Shown here: positions 1 to 8,729 of the stretch, in pieces
Layout of the letters: the number at the start of each line of letters is the position of its first letter
Position numbering within the stretch: the stretch's first letter is position 1
Origin: Paraburkholderia mimosarum LMG 23256 = NBRC 106338
GTDB lineage: Bacteria > Pseudomonadota > Gammaproteobacteria > Burkholderiales > Burkholderiaceae
NCBI RefSeq assembly: GCF_000739815.1
Contig: NZ_BBJJ01000065.1
Coordinates: 1 to 36,202 of the forward strand
Length of the DNA stretch: 36,202 nt
Direction: 5' to 3'
Notes under the pieces: generated by a model
The model's input: only the letters and a program-made list of their open reading frames with translations
Database searches by the model: none
Told to the model about the DNA's origin: nothing
Program-made: the position numbers and the translations under genes

Positions 1-1
1 C

Positions 2-103
2 CACGTCGTGCCGCTGCAGCTGCTCGCGTATCACACGGCCTGCGCGCGCGGCACCGATGTCGACAAGCCGCGCAATCTCGCGAAGTCGGTGACGGTGGAA
101 TAA
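2..103 (+). CDS. glmS: Glutamine--fructose-6-phosphate aminotransferase, C-terminal end (partial)
   Basis: Only the last 33 residues are inside the window. They read HVVPLQLLAYHTACARG followed by TDVDKPRNLAKSVTVE and a TAA stop. This is the highly conserved C-terminus of GlmS, where the invariant DKPRNLAKSVTVE tail contributes to the sugar isomerase active site. GlmS makes glucosamine-6-phosphate, the entry point to UDP-GlcNAc. UDP-GlcNAc is the substrate used by the WbpM/WbpL genes downstream, but the roughly 140 bp gap and the lack of overlap give no evidence of an operon. The identification rests on motif recognition and is firm despite the truncation. Confidence 0.93.
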   Translation, partial: HVVPLQLLAYHTACARGTDVDKPRNLAKSVTVE

Positions 104-242
104 GCTGTTCGGTCTGCTTTCTCAGTTGCCATACAGGGACATACTGTGATCGCTCCTCATCGAGGGTGGCAAAATAGAGTCCGATGTCTTCAGTCAATCC
201 ATCACTATCGGCTGTTCCGGGCTGGAGCGCCATCGGACGACA

Positions 243-1082
243 ATGAACGCTGTCCCACGCGGTAACCCCTTCGAAATATCTGCATCGGTGGTCGTATTTC
301 GACCCGATCGGATGCTACTGGCACGTACGCTGGCCAGTCTCGCGGCCGCCATAGATGCGTTTGCGATGCGTACAGAGAGCGGGGCGTTCCACCTTTACTT
401 GATAGATAACGGCGGCCTGCCCGATATACGGGAAAGTCTCGAAGCGCTCGCGCGCGCCGGAGTCCACCACACGTTGATCGCCGGGCACGGGAACATCGGT
501 TACGGACGCGGACACAATCTCGCGATCACGCAGCCTCTAGGTCGCTATCACCTGATCCTCAACCCCGATATCGATATTCATCCGGACGCGCTCGCGAAGG
601 CGATCGAATTCATGGAGGCACATCCCGACGCGGGGTTGCTGAGCCCCGCGATATTCGATGATGATGGTGAGATGCAGTTCCTCTGTCGCCAGTATCCGAC
701 CCTGATCGACCTGTTGGTGCGCGGCTTCCTGCCCACATCGATGCGGCGCCTGTTCGCGCGCCGCCTCGCGCGCTATGAAATGCGCGCCAGGATAAACGGC
801 CGCGACACAGTCTGGGACCCGCCGATCGTGAGCGGCTGTTTCATGCTGTTCAGATCGGACGTGCTGAAAAGGCTCAGCGGTTTTGACCCTCGTTATTTTC
901 TGTATTTTGAGGACTACGACCTGAGTCTGAGGACGCATGACGTGGCACGCGTTGCTTACGTGCCATCGGTGCGCGTGCTGCACCACGGCGGCGGCGCTTC
1001 GCGAAAGGGATTTGCACACATTCGCATGTTTGTGACATCGGCTTTCAAGTTCTTCAATCGTTTTGGATGGAAGTGGCTGTGA
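243..1082 (+). CDS. Family 2 glycosyltransferase (WbbL/rhamnosyltransferase-like)
   Basis: A 279-residue GT-A fold protein. Visible landmarks are an N-terminal beta strand (SASVVVFRPD), a LIDNGG strand, the NIGYGRGHN segment typical of WbbL-like GT2 enzymes, an LNPDIDI segment carrying the metal-binding DxD-like acidic pair (around residue 108), and the late LYFEDYDLSLR motif supplying the catalytic acidic residues. The HHGGGASR tail is common in rhamnosyl- and fucosyltransferases of O-antigen clusters. It probably adds a deoxysugar to the lipid-linked O-unit on the cytoplasmic face of the inner membrane. ATG at 243 is the first start and its Shine-Dalgarno is weak. The 3' end overlaps the next gene by 16 bp if that gene starts at 1067, so the two are probably co-translated. 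The donor and acceptor cannot be read from sequence. Confidence 0.88.
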   Translation: MNAVPRGNPFEISASVVVFRPDRMLLARTLASLAAAIDAFAMRTESGAFHLYLIDNGGLPDIRESLEALARAGVHHTLIAGHGNIGYGRGHNLAITQPLGRYHLILNPDIDIHPDALAKAIEFMEAHPDAGLLSPAIFDDDGEMQFLCRQYPTLIDLLVRGFLPTSMRRLFARRLARYEMRARINGRDTVWDPPIVSGCFMLFRSDVLKRLSGFDPRYFLYFEDYDLSLRTHDVARVAYVPSVRVLHHGGGASRKGFAHIRMFVTSAFKFFNRFGWKWL

Positions 1083-2041
1083 GCAGCATCCTTGTCACCG
1101 GCGCCAACGGTTTTATCGGCCGCTCGGTGTGTCGCACCCTAGCGGCCAACAACCATGACGTAACAGCACTCGTACGGCGTGCCGGTACGTCTGCCGGTGC
1201 ACAGTGCGAGTGGAGCCATGGCGGGGCAGACTTCGCTGGCCTCGGCGAGGCATGGCCGCGCGAGCTCATACCCGATTGCGTTGTGCACCTCGCGGCGCGC
1301 GTGCACGTAATGAACGACACCGCGGCGGATCCGCTCGCCGCTTTTCGCGCGACAAACGTCGAAGGCACCTTGCGGGTGGCGCACGCCGCCCGTGAACGCG
1401 GCGCGCGGCGCATGGTGTTTGTGAGCAGCGTGAAGGCGGCCGCCGAATTCGACGGTGGCGCACCGCTCTCCGAATCCATGCCGGCGGCCCCTGATGACGC
1501 GTATGGCATCTCGAAACTGCAGGCGGAGGAGGCGCTCTGGCAATATGGCGAACGCAGTGGTCTCGAAATCGTGATTGTGCGGCCGCCGCTCGTTTATGGG
1601 CCGGAGGTCGGCGCGAATTTTCTTCAGATGATGAATGCCCTGTGGCGGCGCCTGCCGTTACCGCTTGGGGCGGTGGATGCGCGCCGTAGCCTGGTCTACG
1701 TAGGAAATCTCGCGGACGCGCTAATGCACTGCGCTACCGACCCGCGTGCCGCGAATGGCTGCTTCTACGTTCGTGACGATCAAGACCTGTCGGTAGCCGG
1801 ACTGCTGCGCGTACTAGGACGCCATCTGGACCGCCCCGCGCGGCTCCTGGCGGTACCGCCATCGCTGCTGCGCGCGGCGGGCGCGCTGACGGGGCGCGGT
1901 GCGCAACTGGATCGGCTGACGAAGAGCCTGAGAGTCGACGATTCGCATATTCGCGAGACGCTCCGATGGAGCGCTCCTTATACCCTGGACGACGGACTTG
2001 CCGCGACGGCGCACTGGTATCGCTCTACGCATGGAATCTAA
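1067..2041 (+). CDS. NAD-dependent epimerase/dehydratase, probable UDP-4-keto-6-deoxy-HexNAc reductase (WbpV-like)
   Basis: An extended short-chain dehydrogenase/reductase of 324 residues. The nucleotide-binding glycine motif TGANGFIG lies near residue 11. FVSSVKAA follows, and the catalytic YGISK (Y-x3-K) is near residue 146. Sitting directly before WbpL and WbpM, this type of SDR is WbpV/WreQ-like. It reduces the 4-keto intermediate made by WbpM to give UDP-QuiNAc (or UDP-FucNAc). The fold is visible; the exact product is inferred from the neighbourhood. ATG at 1067 overlaps the upstream gene by 16 bp. GTG at 1079 is an alternative start that would begin VSSILVTG and overlap by only 4 bp, so the start is uncertain. 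Nineteen bases separate it from wbpL. Confidence 0.85.
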   Translation: MEVAVSSILVTGANGFIGRSVCRTLAANNHDVTALVRRAGTSAGAQCEWSHGGADFAGLGEAWPRELIPDCVVHLAARVHVMNDTAADPLAAFRATNVEGTLRVAHAARERGARRMVFVSSVKAAAEFDGGAPLSESMPAAPDDAYGISKLQAEEALWQYGERSGLEIVIVRPPLVYGPEVGANFLQMMNALWRRLPLPLGAVDARRSLVYVGNLADALMHCATDPRAANGCFYVRDDQDLSVAGLLRVLGRHLDRPARLLAVPPSLLRAAGALTGRGAQLDRLTKSLRVDDSHIRETLRWSAPYTLDDGLAATAHWYRSTHGI

Positions 2042-2059
2042 CTGAGAGTACTGAATCAG

Positions 2060-3088
2060 ATGTTACGCGCACCGATATCGATATCCCTATGCGCCGCGAC
2101 CACCGCAGTTATTTGTGCCGCGTTGTGCGCGGCGGTGCTTGGAGTTCTGCTGAAGACTGGTCTTGCGTGGCGCCTTGCTACGGATATCCCGAACGAGCGT
2201 TCGCTTCACAAGCGCCCGACGCCGCGCGTGGGCGGCTGGGGCACGATGCCTGTCATCGTACTCGCGGTTTTGGTTCTAGCCCCATCGCTATGGCTGATCG
2301 CTGCTGGAGTTGCGTTTCTGGCTGCGGTTTCGCAGATCGATGACCGCCGCGGCTTGCCCGCGCGCGTGCGCTTTGCGGCTCATCTCGTCGCGGTACTGAC
2401 GCTGATCATTGTCTATCCGGCCCCGGTTCCCTGGTGGATCCTCACTGGGTTGGCATTCTTGATGTTGTGGCTGGTCAATCTTTACAATTTCATGGATGGA
2501 TCGGACGGCCTGGCAGGCGGCATGGCGATGTTCGGCTTCGGCGCGTACGCCATTGCCGCGCTGATTGGGCCGGCGCAGACGCACGAGCTGAGCTGGGCGT
2601 GCGCTGCGGTTGCCGGGGCGGCGGGGGGATTTTTGCTCTTCAATTTCCATCCGGCGAAAATCTTTCTTGGCGATGCCGGATCGATCCCGATGGGCTTCCT
2701 CGCCGGCGCGTTTGGCTACTGGGGCTGGCGCAGCGGCGCGTGGCCAATCTGGTTTCCGGCGCTGGTGTTCTCGCCCTTTATTGGCGATGCCTCCGTTACC
2801 CTCATTCGTCGGCTCCTGCGCGGCGAAAAGTTTTGGCAAGCGCATCGCGAACACTACTATCAACGCATGGTTCGCCTCGGGACCGGTCATGCAGCAACGG
2901 CGCTGTCGTGGTATCTGGTCATGTTTGCGGGCATAATGCTTGCTCTTTTCGGCTTGTCATTGTCCACCGGACTGCAGTGGGGGATTGTTGCAGGTTGGGC
3001 TGTGATACTTGTTCTGATGGGCGCGGCAGTCGATATGCGCTGGCGCCGTTTTGAGTCCCTCACCAAAAAAACCAAGGTCGAACGCTGA
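2060..3088 (+). CDS. wbpL: Undecaprenyl-phosphate N-acetylhexosamine 1-phosphate transferase (WbpL/WecA family)
   Basis: A polytopic 342-residue member of the polyprenyl-phosphate sugar-phosphate transferase superfamily. Landmarks in order are the NERSLHKRPTPRVGG entry motif (45-59), the metal-binding DDRRGLP (94-100), the diagnostic NFMDGSDGLAGG (143-154), FLGDAGSIPMGF (around 203) and the HREHYYQR cytoplasmic loop near residue 265. The C-terminal hydrophobic helices are also visible. These enzymes start O-antigen assembly by transferring a HexNAc-1-phosphate, here probably QuiNAc or FucNAc phosphate, to undecaprenyl phosphate in the inner membrane. The gene overlaps wbpM by one base (TGATG), which suggests translational coupling. 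Length and motif set are complete. Confidence 0.93.
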   Translation: MLRAPISISLCAATTAVICAALCAAVLGVLLKTGLAWRLATDIPNERSLHKRPTPRVGGWGTMPVIVLAVLVLAPSLWLIAAGVAFLAAVSQIDDRRGLPARVRFAAHLVAVLTLIIVYPAPVPWWILTGLAFLMLWLVNLYNFMDGSDGLAGGMAMFGFGAYAIAALIGPAQTHELSWACAAVAGAAGGFLLFNFHPAKIFLGDAGSIPMGFLAGAFGYWGWRSGAWPIWFPALVFSPFIGDASVTLIRRLLRGEKFWQAHREHYYQRMVRLGTGHAATALSWYLVMFAGIMLALFGLSLSTGLQWGIVAGWAVILVLMGAAVDMRWRRFESLTKKTKVER

Positions 3089-4971
3089 TGCTCCGCAATA
3101 AGGCCTCGTGGCTATCGTTCAGCGCCTTCTTATTTGATGTTGGCGCGGTTGTCGCCGCATGGCTGACAGCCTATCTTTTACGTTTCAATGCGTCAGTTCC
3201 GACGGAATTCTGGCACGGCGCCGTCGCCAACCTCATGTGGGTCTTGCCCATCTACGCTGTCATGTTCCGCATCTTCGGCCTGTACCGCGGAATGTGGGTC
3301 TTCGCGAGCCTGCCTGATCTTCTGCGCATTTCGAAGGCGATCGTCTCTGCCGCGCTAATCACGATGGTGGCCTCGCTCATGTTGCAGCCGTCACCGATCG
3401 TTCCGCGTTCAGTGCTGATCGTTTCACCGCTTTTGCTGTTTTTCATGATGGGCGGCGCGCGCGCACTCTATCGCACGACCAAGGAATTCTATCTCTACGG
3501 TGGTCTCGTCGCGCAGGGCAAGCCCGTCATCGTTGTAGGCGCGGGTGGGGCCGGCGCGAGTCTCGCGCGTGAGCTGTCGCGCTCGGCGGAATGGCGCCTC
3601 GTGGGTCTGCTCGATGACGATCCGGCAAAGCAGGGACGCGAGATCTACGGATACAAGGTGCTGGGGCCCATCGGCGACATCGAACACTGGGCCACCACGC
3701 TGCGCTGCGAGTTCGCCATCATCGCCATTCCTTCAGCATCGGCAGAAGTGCAACGGCATGTCGCCTCGCGGTGTCTGCGCGCGGGCGTGAAGGCGCTGAT
3801 GCTGCCTGTATTGAGAGAGCTGACGCCGGGCCAAGGCTTTCTTTCACAGGTCCGCAACATTGATCTCGAAGACCTGCTTGGCCGCGATGCCGTCAACATC
3901 GATACGCCACACGTCGAGGCGCTCCTTGGCGGGCGTGTGGTCATGGTGACCGGGGCAGGCGGCTCGATCGGTTCGGAACTCTGCCGCCAGATTCTGCGGT
4001 TCGCGCCCGCGCAACTCGTTGCCCTCGATCTGTCCGAATACGCTATGTACCGGCTTACGGAAGAAGTCCGTGAGCGTTTCCCTGAGCTTTCGCTGGTGCC
4101 CATCATTGGCGACGCGAAGGACGCGCTGCTGCTCGACCAGGTAATGGCGCGCTACACACCCCACATTGTGTTCCACGCTGCCGCATACAAGCACGTACCG
4201 CTGATGGAGGAACTCAACGCGTGGCAGGCGATTCGTAATAACGTGCTCGGCACATATCGCGTGGCGCGTGCGGCGATCAAGCACCAAGTCCGTCATTTTG
4301 TGCTCATTTCGACGGACAAGGCGGTCAACCCGACGAACGTGATGGGCGCAAGCAAGCGTCTCGCGGAGATGGCCTGTCAGGCGATGCAACAGACGAGTGA
4401 GCGCACCCAGTTCGAGACGGTGCGTTTCGGCAACGTGCTGGGTAGCGCGGGAAGCGTGATTCCCAAGTTCCAGCAGCAGATTGCGAGGGGCGGCCCGGTC
4501 ACGGTCACGCATCCGGAGATCACTCGCTTTTTTATGACGATTCCCGAGGCGTCACAGCTCGTGCTGCAGGCCTCAAGCATGGGACACGGCGGCGAGATTT
4601 TCATACTCGACATGGGCAAACCGGTCAAGATTGTCGATCTCGCGCGCGATCTGATTCGTCTCTACGGTTTCAGCGATGAGCATATCCGCATCGCCTTTAC
4701 TGGATTGCGGCCCGGTGAAAAGCTGTATGAAGAACTGCTCGCCGACGATGAAACCACGACGCGTACCCCGCATCCCAAATTGCGTATCGCGCGTGCGCGT
4801 GAAGTGCCAGAGAACCTGCTCGATGAATTGCTGCCATGGCTAATGCAGCACCGCGTGCCCACAGATGATGAGGTGCGCCGGGATTTGCGCCGCTGGGTGC
4901 CCGAATATCAGCCGACGAGCGCACCGAAACTAGAGAGTGTCGGTGCAACGTCGGCACGAGCAGCCGGCTGA
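3088..4971 (+). CDS. wbpM: UDP-GlcNAc 4,6-dehydratase (WbpM/CapD family)
   Basis: At 627 residues this has the full WbpM length. Four predicted membrane helices cover roughly residues 8-120. A first Rossmann-like module follows with VVGAGGAG (149-156), and then the catalytic SDR domain with VTGAGGSIGSE (287-297). AAAYKHVPLME (364-374) and STDKAVNPTNVMGASK (408-423) carry the unusual M-x3-K catalytic pair (Met419, Lys423) of the WbpM/FlaA1 group in place of Y-x3-K. It converts UDP-GlcNAc to the 4-keto-6-deoxy sugar used by the reductase encoded upstream. The start ATG is inside the wbpL stop. A perfect hairpin follows within 20 bp of the stop. The C-terminal 30 residues are Ala/Ser-rich and not conserved in the family. 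Confidence 0.95.
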   Translation: MLRNKASWLSFSAFLFDVGAVVAAWLTAYLLRFNASVPTEFWHGAVANLMWVLPIYAVMFRIFGLYRGMWVFASLPDLLRISKAIVSAALITMVASLMLQPSPIVPRSVLIVSPLLLFFMMGGARALYRTTKEFYLYGGLVAQGKPVIVVGAGGAGASLARELSRSAEWRLVGLLDDDPAKQGREIYGYKVLGPIGDIEHWATTLRCEFAIIAIPSASAEVQRHVASRCLRAGVKALMLPVLRELTPGQGFLSQVRNIDLEDLLGRDAVNIDTPHVEALLGGRVVMVTGAGGSIGSELCRQILRFAPAQLVALDLSEYAMYRLTEEVRERFPELSLVPIIGDAKDALLLDQVMARYTPHIVFHAAAYKHVPLMEELNAWQAIRNNVLGTYRVARAAIKHQVRHFVLISTDKAVNPTNVMGASKRLAEMACQAMQQTSERTQFETVRFGNVLGSAGSVIPKFQQQIARGGPVTVTHPEITRFFMTIPEASQLVLQASSMGHGGEIFILDMGKPVKIVDLARDLIRLYGFSDEHIRIAFTGLRPGEKLYEELLADDETTTRTPHPKLRIARAREVPENLLDELLPWLMQHRVPTDDEVRRDLRRWVPEYQPTSAPKLESVGATSARAAG

Positions 4972-4987
4972 TATCGAGGAGTGAGTG

Positions 4988-5006
4988 CGAGGACAGATTG
5001 TCCTCG
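4988..5006. terminator. Hairpin between convergent wbpM and galE, possible bidirectional terminator
   Basis: CGAGGACA and TGTCCTCG form a perfect 8-bp stem around a 3-base GAT loop. It lies between the wbpM stop (4971) and the galE stop (5036), which face each other. No long T-run follows on either strand, so efficient intrinsic termination is not assured. The location is the main support. Confidence 0.5.
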
Positions 5007-5035
5007 TACTCTGCGAACGGCGTCTGGCGCCGCCG

Positions 5036-6076
5036 TTACTTGCCTGTCTCAAACCCCCGCGGATTCCTCTCCTGCCAGCGCCAGTGATCCACACACATGC
5101 GCTCGATCCCGAACTCCGCCTTCCACCCAATGACCTTTACCGCAGCAACCGGATTCGCATAGCACTCAGCGATGTCGCCTGGCCGACGCGCGACGATCTC
5201 AAACGGCACGGGCCTGCCCGATGCCTGTTCAAACGCCTTCACGACTTCCAGCACACTATAGCCGCGTCCAGTACCCAGATTCACGACAAAGCCTTCGCGG
5301 CGCGAGGCAAGCGCATCGAGCGCCTTGAGGTGGCCCTTCGCGAGATCGACCACATGGATATAGTCGCGCACGCCCGTACCGTCGGGAGTTGGATAATCGC
5401 CGCCGAACACGCGCAGCTTCTCGAGCTTGCCCACCGCCACTTGCGCGACATACGGCATGAGATTGTTCGGAATGCCGGCCGGGTCTTCGCCGATCAGCCC
5501 GCTTTCATGCGCGCCCACCGGATTGAAGTAGCGCAGCACCGCAATACGCCACGACGGGTCCGAGATCTCGACGTCGCGCAGAATCTGCTCGGCCATGAGC
5601 TTCGACTGGCCATACGGATTCGTCGCCGAGAGCGGAAACGTCTCGTCGATCGGCGACCGCTCGGGCATGCCATACACCGTGGCCGAAGAGCTGAACACGA
5701 ACTGCTTCACGCCGTGCTGGCGCATCACGTCGAGCACCACGAGCAGTCCGTCGACGTTGTTGCGGTAATACTCGATGGGCTTCGCCACCGATTCGCCCAC
5801 GGCCTTGAGCGCAGCGAAATGGATCACGCCGGTGATGCGGTGTGCCTCGAAAATGCGTGAGAGTGCGGCGGCGTCGCGCACGTCGGCTTCGTAGAACGCG
5901 ACCGGCTTGCCGGTGATCTGCTCCACGCGCTTGAGCGATTCACTGCGGCTGTTCACGAGATTATCGATGGCGACCACGTCATAGCCGCCATTGAGCAACT
6001 CGACGCACGTGTGCGAGCCGATGTAGCCCGCGCCGCCGGTAACGAGAATGGTGCCTTTTGAATTCGTCGCAGTCAT
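5036..6076 (-). CDS. galE: UDP-glucose 4-epimerase
   Basis: Starting at the ATG at 6076 gives 346 residues, close to the usual GalE length of about 340. A longer TTG-initiated version from 6112 is possible. The NAD-binding GGAGYIGSH is at 14-22, FSSSATVYG near 128-136, and the catalytic YGQSK at 155-159. The late region ending near residue 325 has the expected GDIAECYANP, for hexose-ring closure. It interconverts UDP-Glc and UDP-Gal (some homologues also UDP-GlcNAc and UDP-GalNAc) for the polysaccharide. It lies about 30 bp downstream of the GT4 gene on the same strand and probably shares its transcript. The TTG start would overlap the GT4 stop by a few bases, which could reflect coupling. 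Confidence 0.95.
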   Translation of the reverse strand: MTATNSKGTILVTGGAGYIGSHTCVELLNGGYDVVAIDNLVNSRSESLKRVEQITGKPVAFYEADVRDAAALSRIFEAHRITGVIHFAALKAVGESVAKPIEYYRNNVDGLLVVLDVMRQHGVKQFVFSSSATVYGMPERSPIDETFPLSATNPYGQSKLMAEQILRDVEISDPSWRIAVLRYFNPVGAHESGLIGEDPAGIPNNLMPYVAQVAVGKLEKLRVFGGDYPTPDGTGVRDYIHVVDLAKGHLKALDALASRREGFVVNLGTGRGYSVLEVVKAFEQASGRPVPFEIVARRPGDIAECYANPVAAVKVIGWKAEFGIERMCVDHWRWQERNPRGFETGK

Positions 6077-6108
6077 GCCGTGTTCGTTCCCGTGAGATCC
6101 AGACTCGA

Positions 6109-7296
6109 TCAAAAAGTCGATCCGGTAATTTCCCGGATCAGTTCCCTGTAGCGTTGTACCACAACGCGTTCATCGAATTCTTTCTCGATTTTTTTTCGAC
6201 CGCGCTCCGCCATCGCGGCGCGCGCCGCCCCGTCGAGGTCCAGCATGCGCGCGAGGCTGGCGCCGAGCGAAGCGGTGTCGCGCGCTTCGCACAGCAGGCC
6301 GTTCACGCCATCGGCGACCACTTCGCGGCAGCCGGGCACGTTGGTGGCGACGATGGGGCGGCCCATCGCACTCGCTTCCATCAGTGTGCGCGGCACGCCT
6401 TCGCGATACGAGGGCAGCACGACACAGTCTGCATCGGCGATATAGGGACGCACGTCGGCCGTCTCGCCAAGATATTCGATCACGCCTTCACGTTCCCACG
6501 CCGCGACCTCGTCGCGCGAGATGGCGCTCGGGTTGTCTACGCCTACCGGCCCGAGCAGCCTGAAGCGCGCGTGCGGATAGCGCACGCGCAGCGTGCGTGC
6601 AGCTTCGACGTACTCGCCCACGCCCTTGTCCCAGAGCAGCCGGCCGATCAGAACGAAAGCAAACGCTTCGCGCTCGGGCAGCGGCGTGAAAGGGAAGTCT
6701 TCGAGATCGACGCCTTCGCCGTGCAGCAGCCTCGCGCGCTCGGGGTGCGCCAGGAGGTTGCCTTCCTTGAAGGCGGCTTCATCGTCCCGATTGAGGAACC
6801 ACACTTCGCGCGGGAAGCGGAACGCAAAGCGATACAGCCGCTTGGCAACCTGCGCGGCGCGGCTCTTCTGGATGAACACGTAGCCGAGCCCCGTCGTGAC
6901 TGCCACCGAGGGCGTGCGCGCGAGCCAGGCAGCAATCGACCCGTAGATGTTCGGCTTGATCGTGTAATGGAACACGACGTCGGGCTTGAGCGCGCGATAG
7001 TGGCGATAGAGCGCGAGCAGGGTGCGCAGATCGTCGAGCGGGTTCGTGCCCTTCGAGGCGACCGGCAGTTCGACGCAGCGGCAGCCCATGGCGGCGAGCG
7101 GCTCGAAGGTACGGTCGCGCGGCGCAATCACGGTGACCTGTGCGCCGGCATCGGTCAGCGCACGCACCAGGCCCCGCCGATAGGTATAGATCGCCCAGGC
7201 GGTGTTGCAGACGAGGGCGACGCGCAGCGCACGCCGGTGTGCGGCGGACTGGGGCGCGTTAGCGGCGGCATCGGTTCGGGCGGGCGAGGAATTCAC
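6109..7296 (-). CDS. Family 4 glycosyltransferase
   Basis: A 395-residue GT-B fold enzyme. The N-terminal half has VALVCNTAWAIYTYRRGLV, typical of CapM/PglA-like GT4 enzymes, then FHYTIKPNIYGSIAAW and TGLGYVF. The C-terminal nucleotide-binding half has FVLIGRLLWDKGVGEY and the diagnostic SYREGVPRTLMEASAMGRP, which holds the retaining-GT4 E-x7-E pair. It adds a sugar to the O-unit on the cytosolic side of the inner membrane. The acceptor is unknown. The only in-frame start near the 5' end is GTG at 7296, without a clear Shine-Dalgarno. It is transcribed away from lrgA across a 184-bp intergenic gap and is followed closely by galE. Confidence 0.9.
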   Translation of the reverse strand: MNSSPARTDAAANAPQSAAHRRALRVALVCNTAWAIYTYRRGLVRALTDAGAQVTVIAPRDRTFEPLAAMGCRCVELPVASKGTNPLDDLRTLLALYRHYRALKPDVVFHYTIKPNIYGSIAAWLARTPSVAVTTGLGYVFIQKSRAAQVAKRLYRFAFRFPREVWFLNRDDEAAFKEGNLLAHPERARLLHGEGVDLEDFPFTPLPEREAFAFVLIGRLLWDKGVGEYVEAARTLRVRYPHARFRLLGPVGVDNPSAISRDEVAAWEREGVIEYLGETADVRPYIADADCVVLPSYREGVPRTLMEASAMGRPIVATNVPGCREVVADGVNGLLCEARDTASLGASLARMLDLDGAARAAMAERGRKKIEKEFDERVVVQRYRELIREITGSTF

Positions 7297-7480
7297 GAAA
7301 GCGGGAGCGTCGTTGGCAGGCGATGGCGGTAGCGGCCGGGGCGCACATTTTAGCCGACGGGCATCGAGATCCGCCCGAGCCGGGCGCCCTCCGCGGGAAG
7401 GATCATTCCCTGCGCTTCACGCGCCGTTGGGCTACACTGCGCGCGCGGCGCACATTCCCAGCCTCGCTCGACCCTCAGCC

Positions 7481-7852
7481 ATGCTTCGTTCCCTAGCCGC
7501 CCTCCTGATCTTCCAGTGTCTCGGCGAGAGCGTGTCGTACGTTTTCTCGCTGCCCGTGCCCGGCCCCGTGATCGGCATGCTGCTGCTGTTCGCTTTCGCG
7601 ATGATGCGGCCCGCCGCCGTGGAGGCCATCGAGCCGACCGCGCTCGAATTGTTGCGCCATCTATCGCTGCTCTTCATTCCGGCGGGCGTGGGCATCATGG
7701 TCTCCGCGCAGGCGGTGAGGGGAGAGGCGCTCGCCGTGATCGCGAGCCTCGTCGTGAGCACGACGCTCGGCATCGCCGTGACGGCGCTCGTCACGCGCGC
7801 GCTGCTGCGCCGCCAGCGCCGCGGCGCATCGGCCGGGGAGGGCACATCGTGA
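7481..7852 (+). CDS. lrgA: CidA/LrgA family holin-like membrane protein
   Basis: A 123-residue protein from ATG 7481 with four hydrophobic helices. The N-terminus LLIFQCLGESVSYVFSLPVPGPVIGM is the family signature, with the conserved PVPGPVIGMLLL turn. The C-terminal LLFIPAGVGIMVS is also typical. Members work with LrgB/CidB partners in murein hydrolase control and in small-molecule (pyruvate, glycolate) transport. The open frame extends far upstream (to 7202), but that part lies antisense to the GT4 start and is not family sequence. The stop overlaps the GTG of the next gene (GTGA), as expected for a coupled pair. Confidence 0.93.
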   Translation: MLRSLAALLIFQCLGESVSYVFSLPVPGPVIGMLLLFAFAMMRPAAVEAIEPTALELLRHLSLLFIPAGVGIMVSAQAVRGEALAVIASLVVSTTLGIAVTALVTRALLRRQRRGASAGEGTS

Positions 7853-8592
7853 ACACTCACCTGCCCATCACGAAGCTCGACGCGATCTGGGTCTATCTCG
7901 CCGCCACGCCGCTGCTCGGCTTGACGGTGACGCTCGTCGCCTATCTCATCGCTATCAATATCTACGCGCGCGCGAGGCACAATCCGCTCGCGAACCCGGT
8001 GCTGATCGCCGTGGCGCTCGTCGTCGCCGCGCTCAAGATCACCGATACGCCATATCGCACGTATTTCGAGGGCGCGCAGTTCGTGCACTTCCTGCTGGGC
8101 CCCGCAACGGTCGCGCTCGCATTGCCGCTGTATCGCCAGTGGGAGAAGCTCAAGCGCGGCGCGCTGCCGCTCCTCGCAGGTCTCGTTGCCGGCTCGCTCA
8201 CGGCGATCGTCTCGGCAGTGGGCGTCGCGAAGCTCTTGGGCGCCTCGCATCAAACGCTTGCCTCGCTCGCGCCGAAGTCTGTCACAACGCCCATCGCGAT
8301 GGCCGTCGCCCAGAAGGTAGGCGGTATTCCTTCTCTCACCGCCGTGCTCGTCATCTCGACGGGTGTGTTTGGGGCCGTGAGCGCGCGCTGGATCCTCGAT
8401 CTCTTGCGTGTGCGCGAGCCTGATGTGCGTGGCTTTGCAATCGGCGTGGCGTCACATGGCATTGGCACCGCGCGTGCCTTTCAGGTGAGCGAGGAGATGG
8501 GCGCTTTTTCGGGGCTCGGCATGGGCCTGAACGGAGTATTCACCGCGTTTGTCGTTCCAGTTGTGCTGCCAGTGCTTCTACGGTGGTTGTAG
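7849..8592 (+). CDS. lrgB: LrgB/CidB family membrane protein
   Basis: The GTG start at 7849 overlaps the lrgA stop by 4 bp and gives 247 residues, the normal LrgB size. It is strongly hydrophobic with many transmembrane segments. Family motifs visible are FLLGPATVALALPLYRQW, SVTTPIAMAVAQKVGG and the late GVASHGIGTARAFQVSEEMGAFSGLGMGLNG. LrgB is the partner of LrgA, acting either as holin-like regulator of autolysis or as part of a carboxylate transporter. A TnpB element starts within about 140 bp of its stop, so the native downstream sequence has been displaced. Protein and length look intact. Confidence 0.94.
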   Translation: MNTHLPITKLDAIWVYLAATPLLGLTVTLVAYLIAINIYARARHNPLANPVLIAVALVVAALKITDTPYRTYFEGAQFVHFLLGPATVALALPLYRQWEKLKRGALPLLAGLVAGSLTAIVSAVGVAKLLGASHQTLASLAPKSVTTPIAMAVAQKVGGIPSLTAVLVISTGVFGAVSARWILDLLRVREPDVRGFAIGVASHGIGTARAFQVSEEMGAFSGLGMGLNGVFTAFVVPVVLPVLLRWL

Positions 8593-8729
8593 GGAGCTTC
8601 AGCGGTCTGCCGGGTGAACAAGATAGCCGGCAATCCTCCTCGTTCACGGAGAGGAAGGATAGGCGGCGAACCGGAGGTTCCCGTTTGACGCCGCGGTGGC
8701 TCGTTGAGGCTTGACATAGATATGTATGG

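Noticed and set aside
6058..7332. A 424-codon plus-strand frame opposite the GT4 gene.
   Set aside because: Shadow of the GT4 gene; Arg/His/Gln-rich with no recognisable domain.
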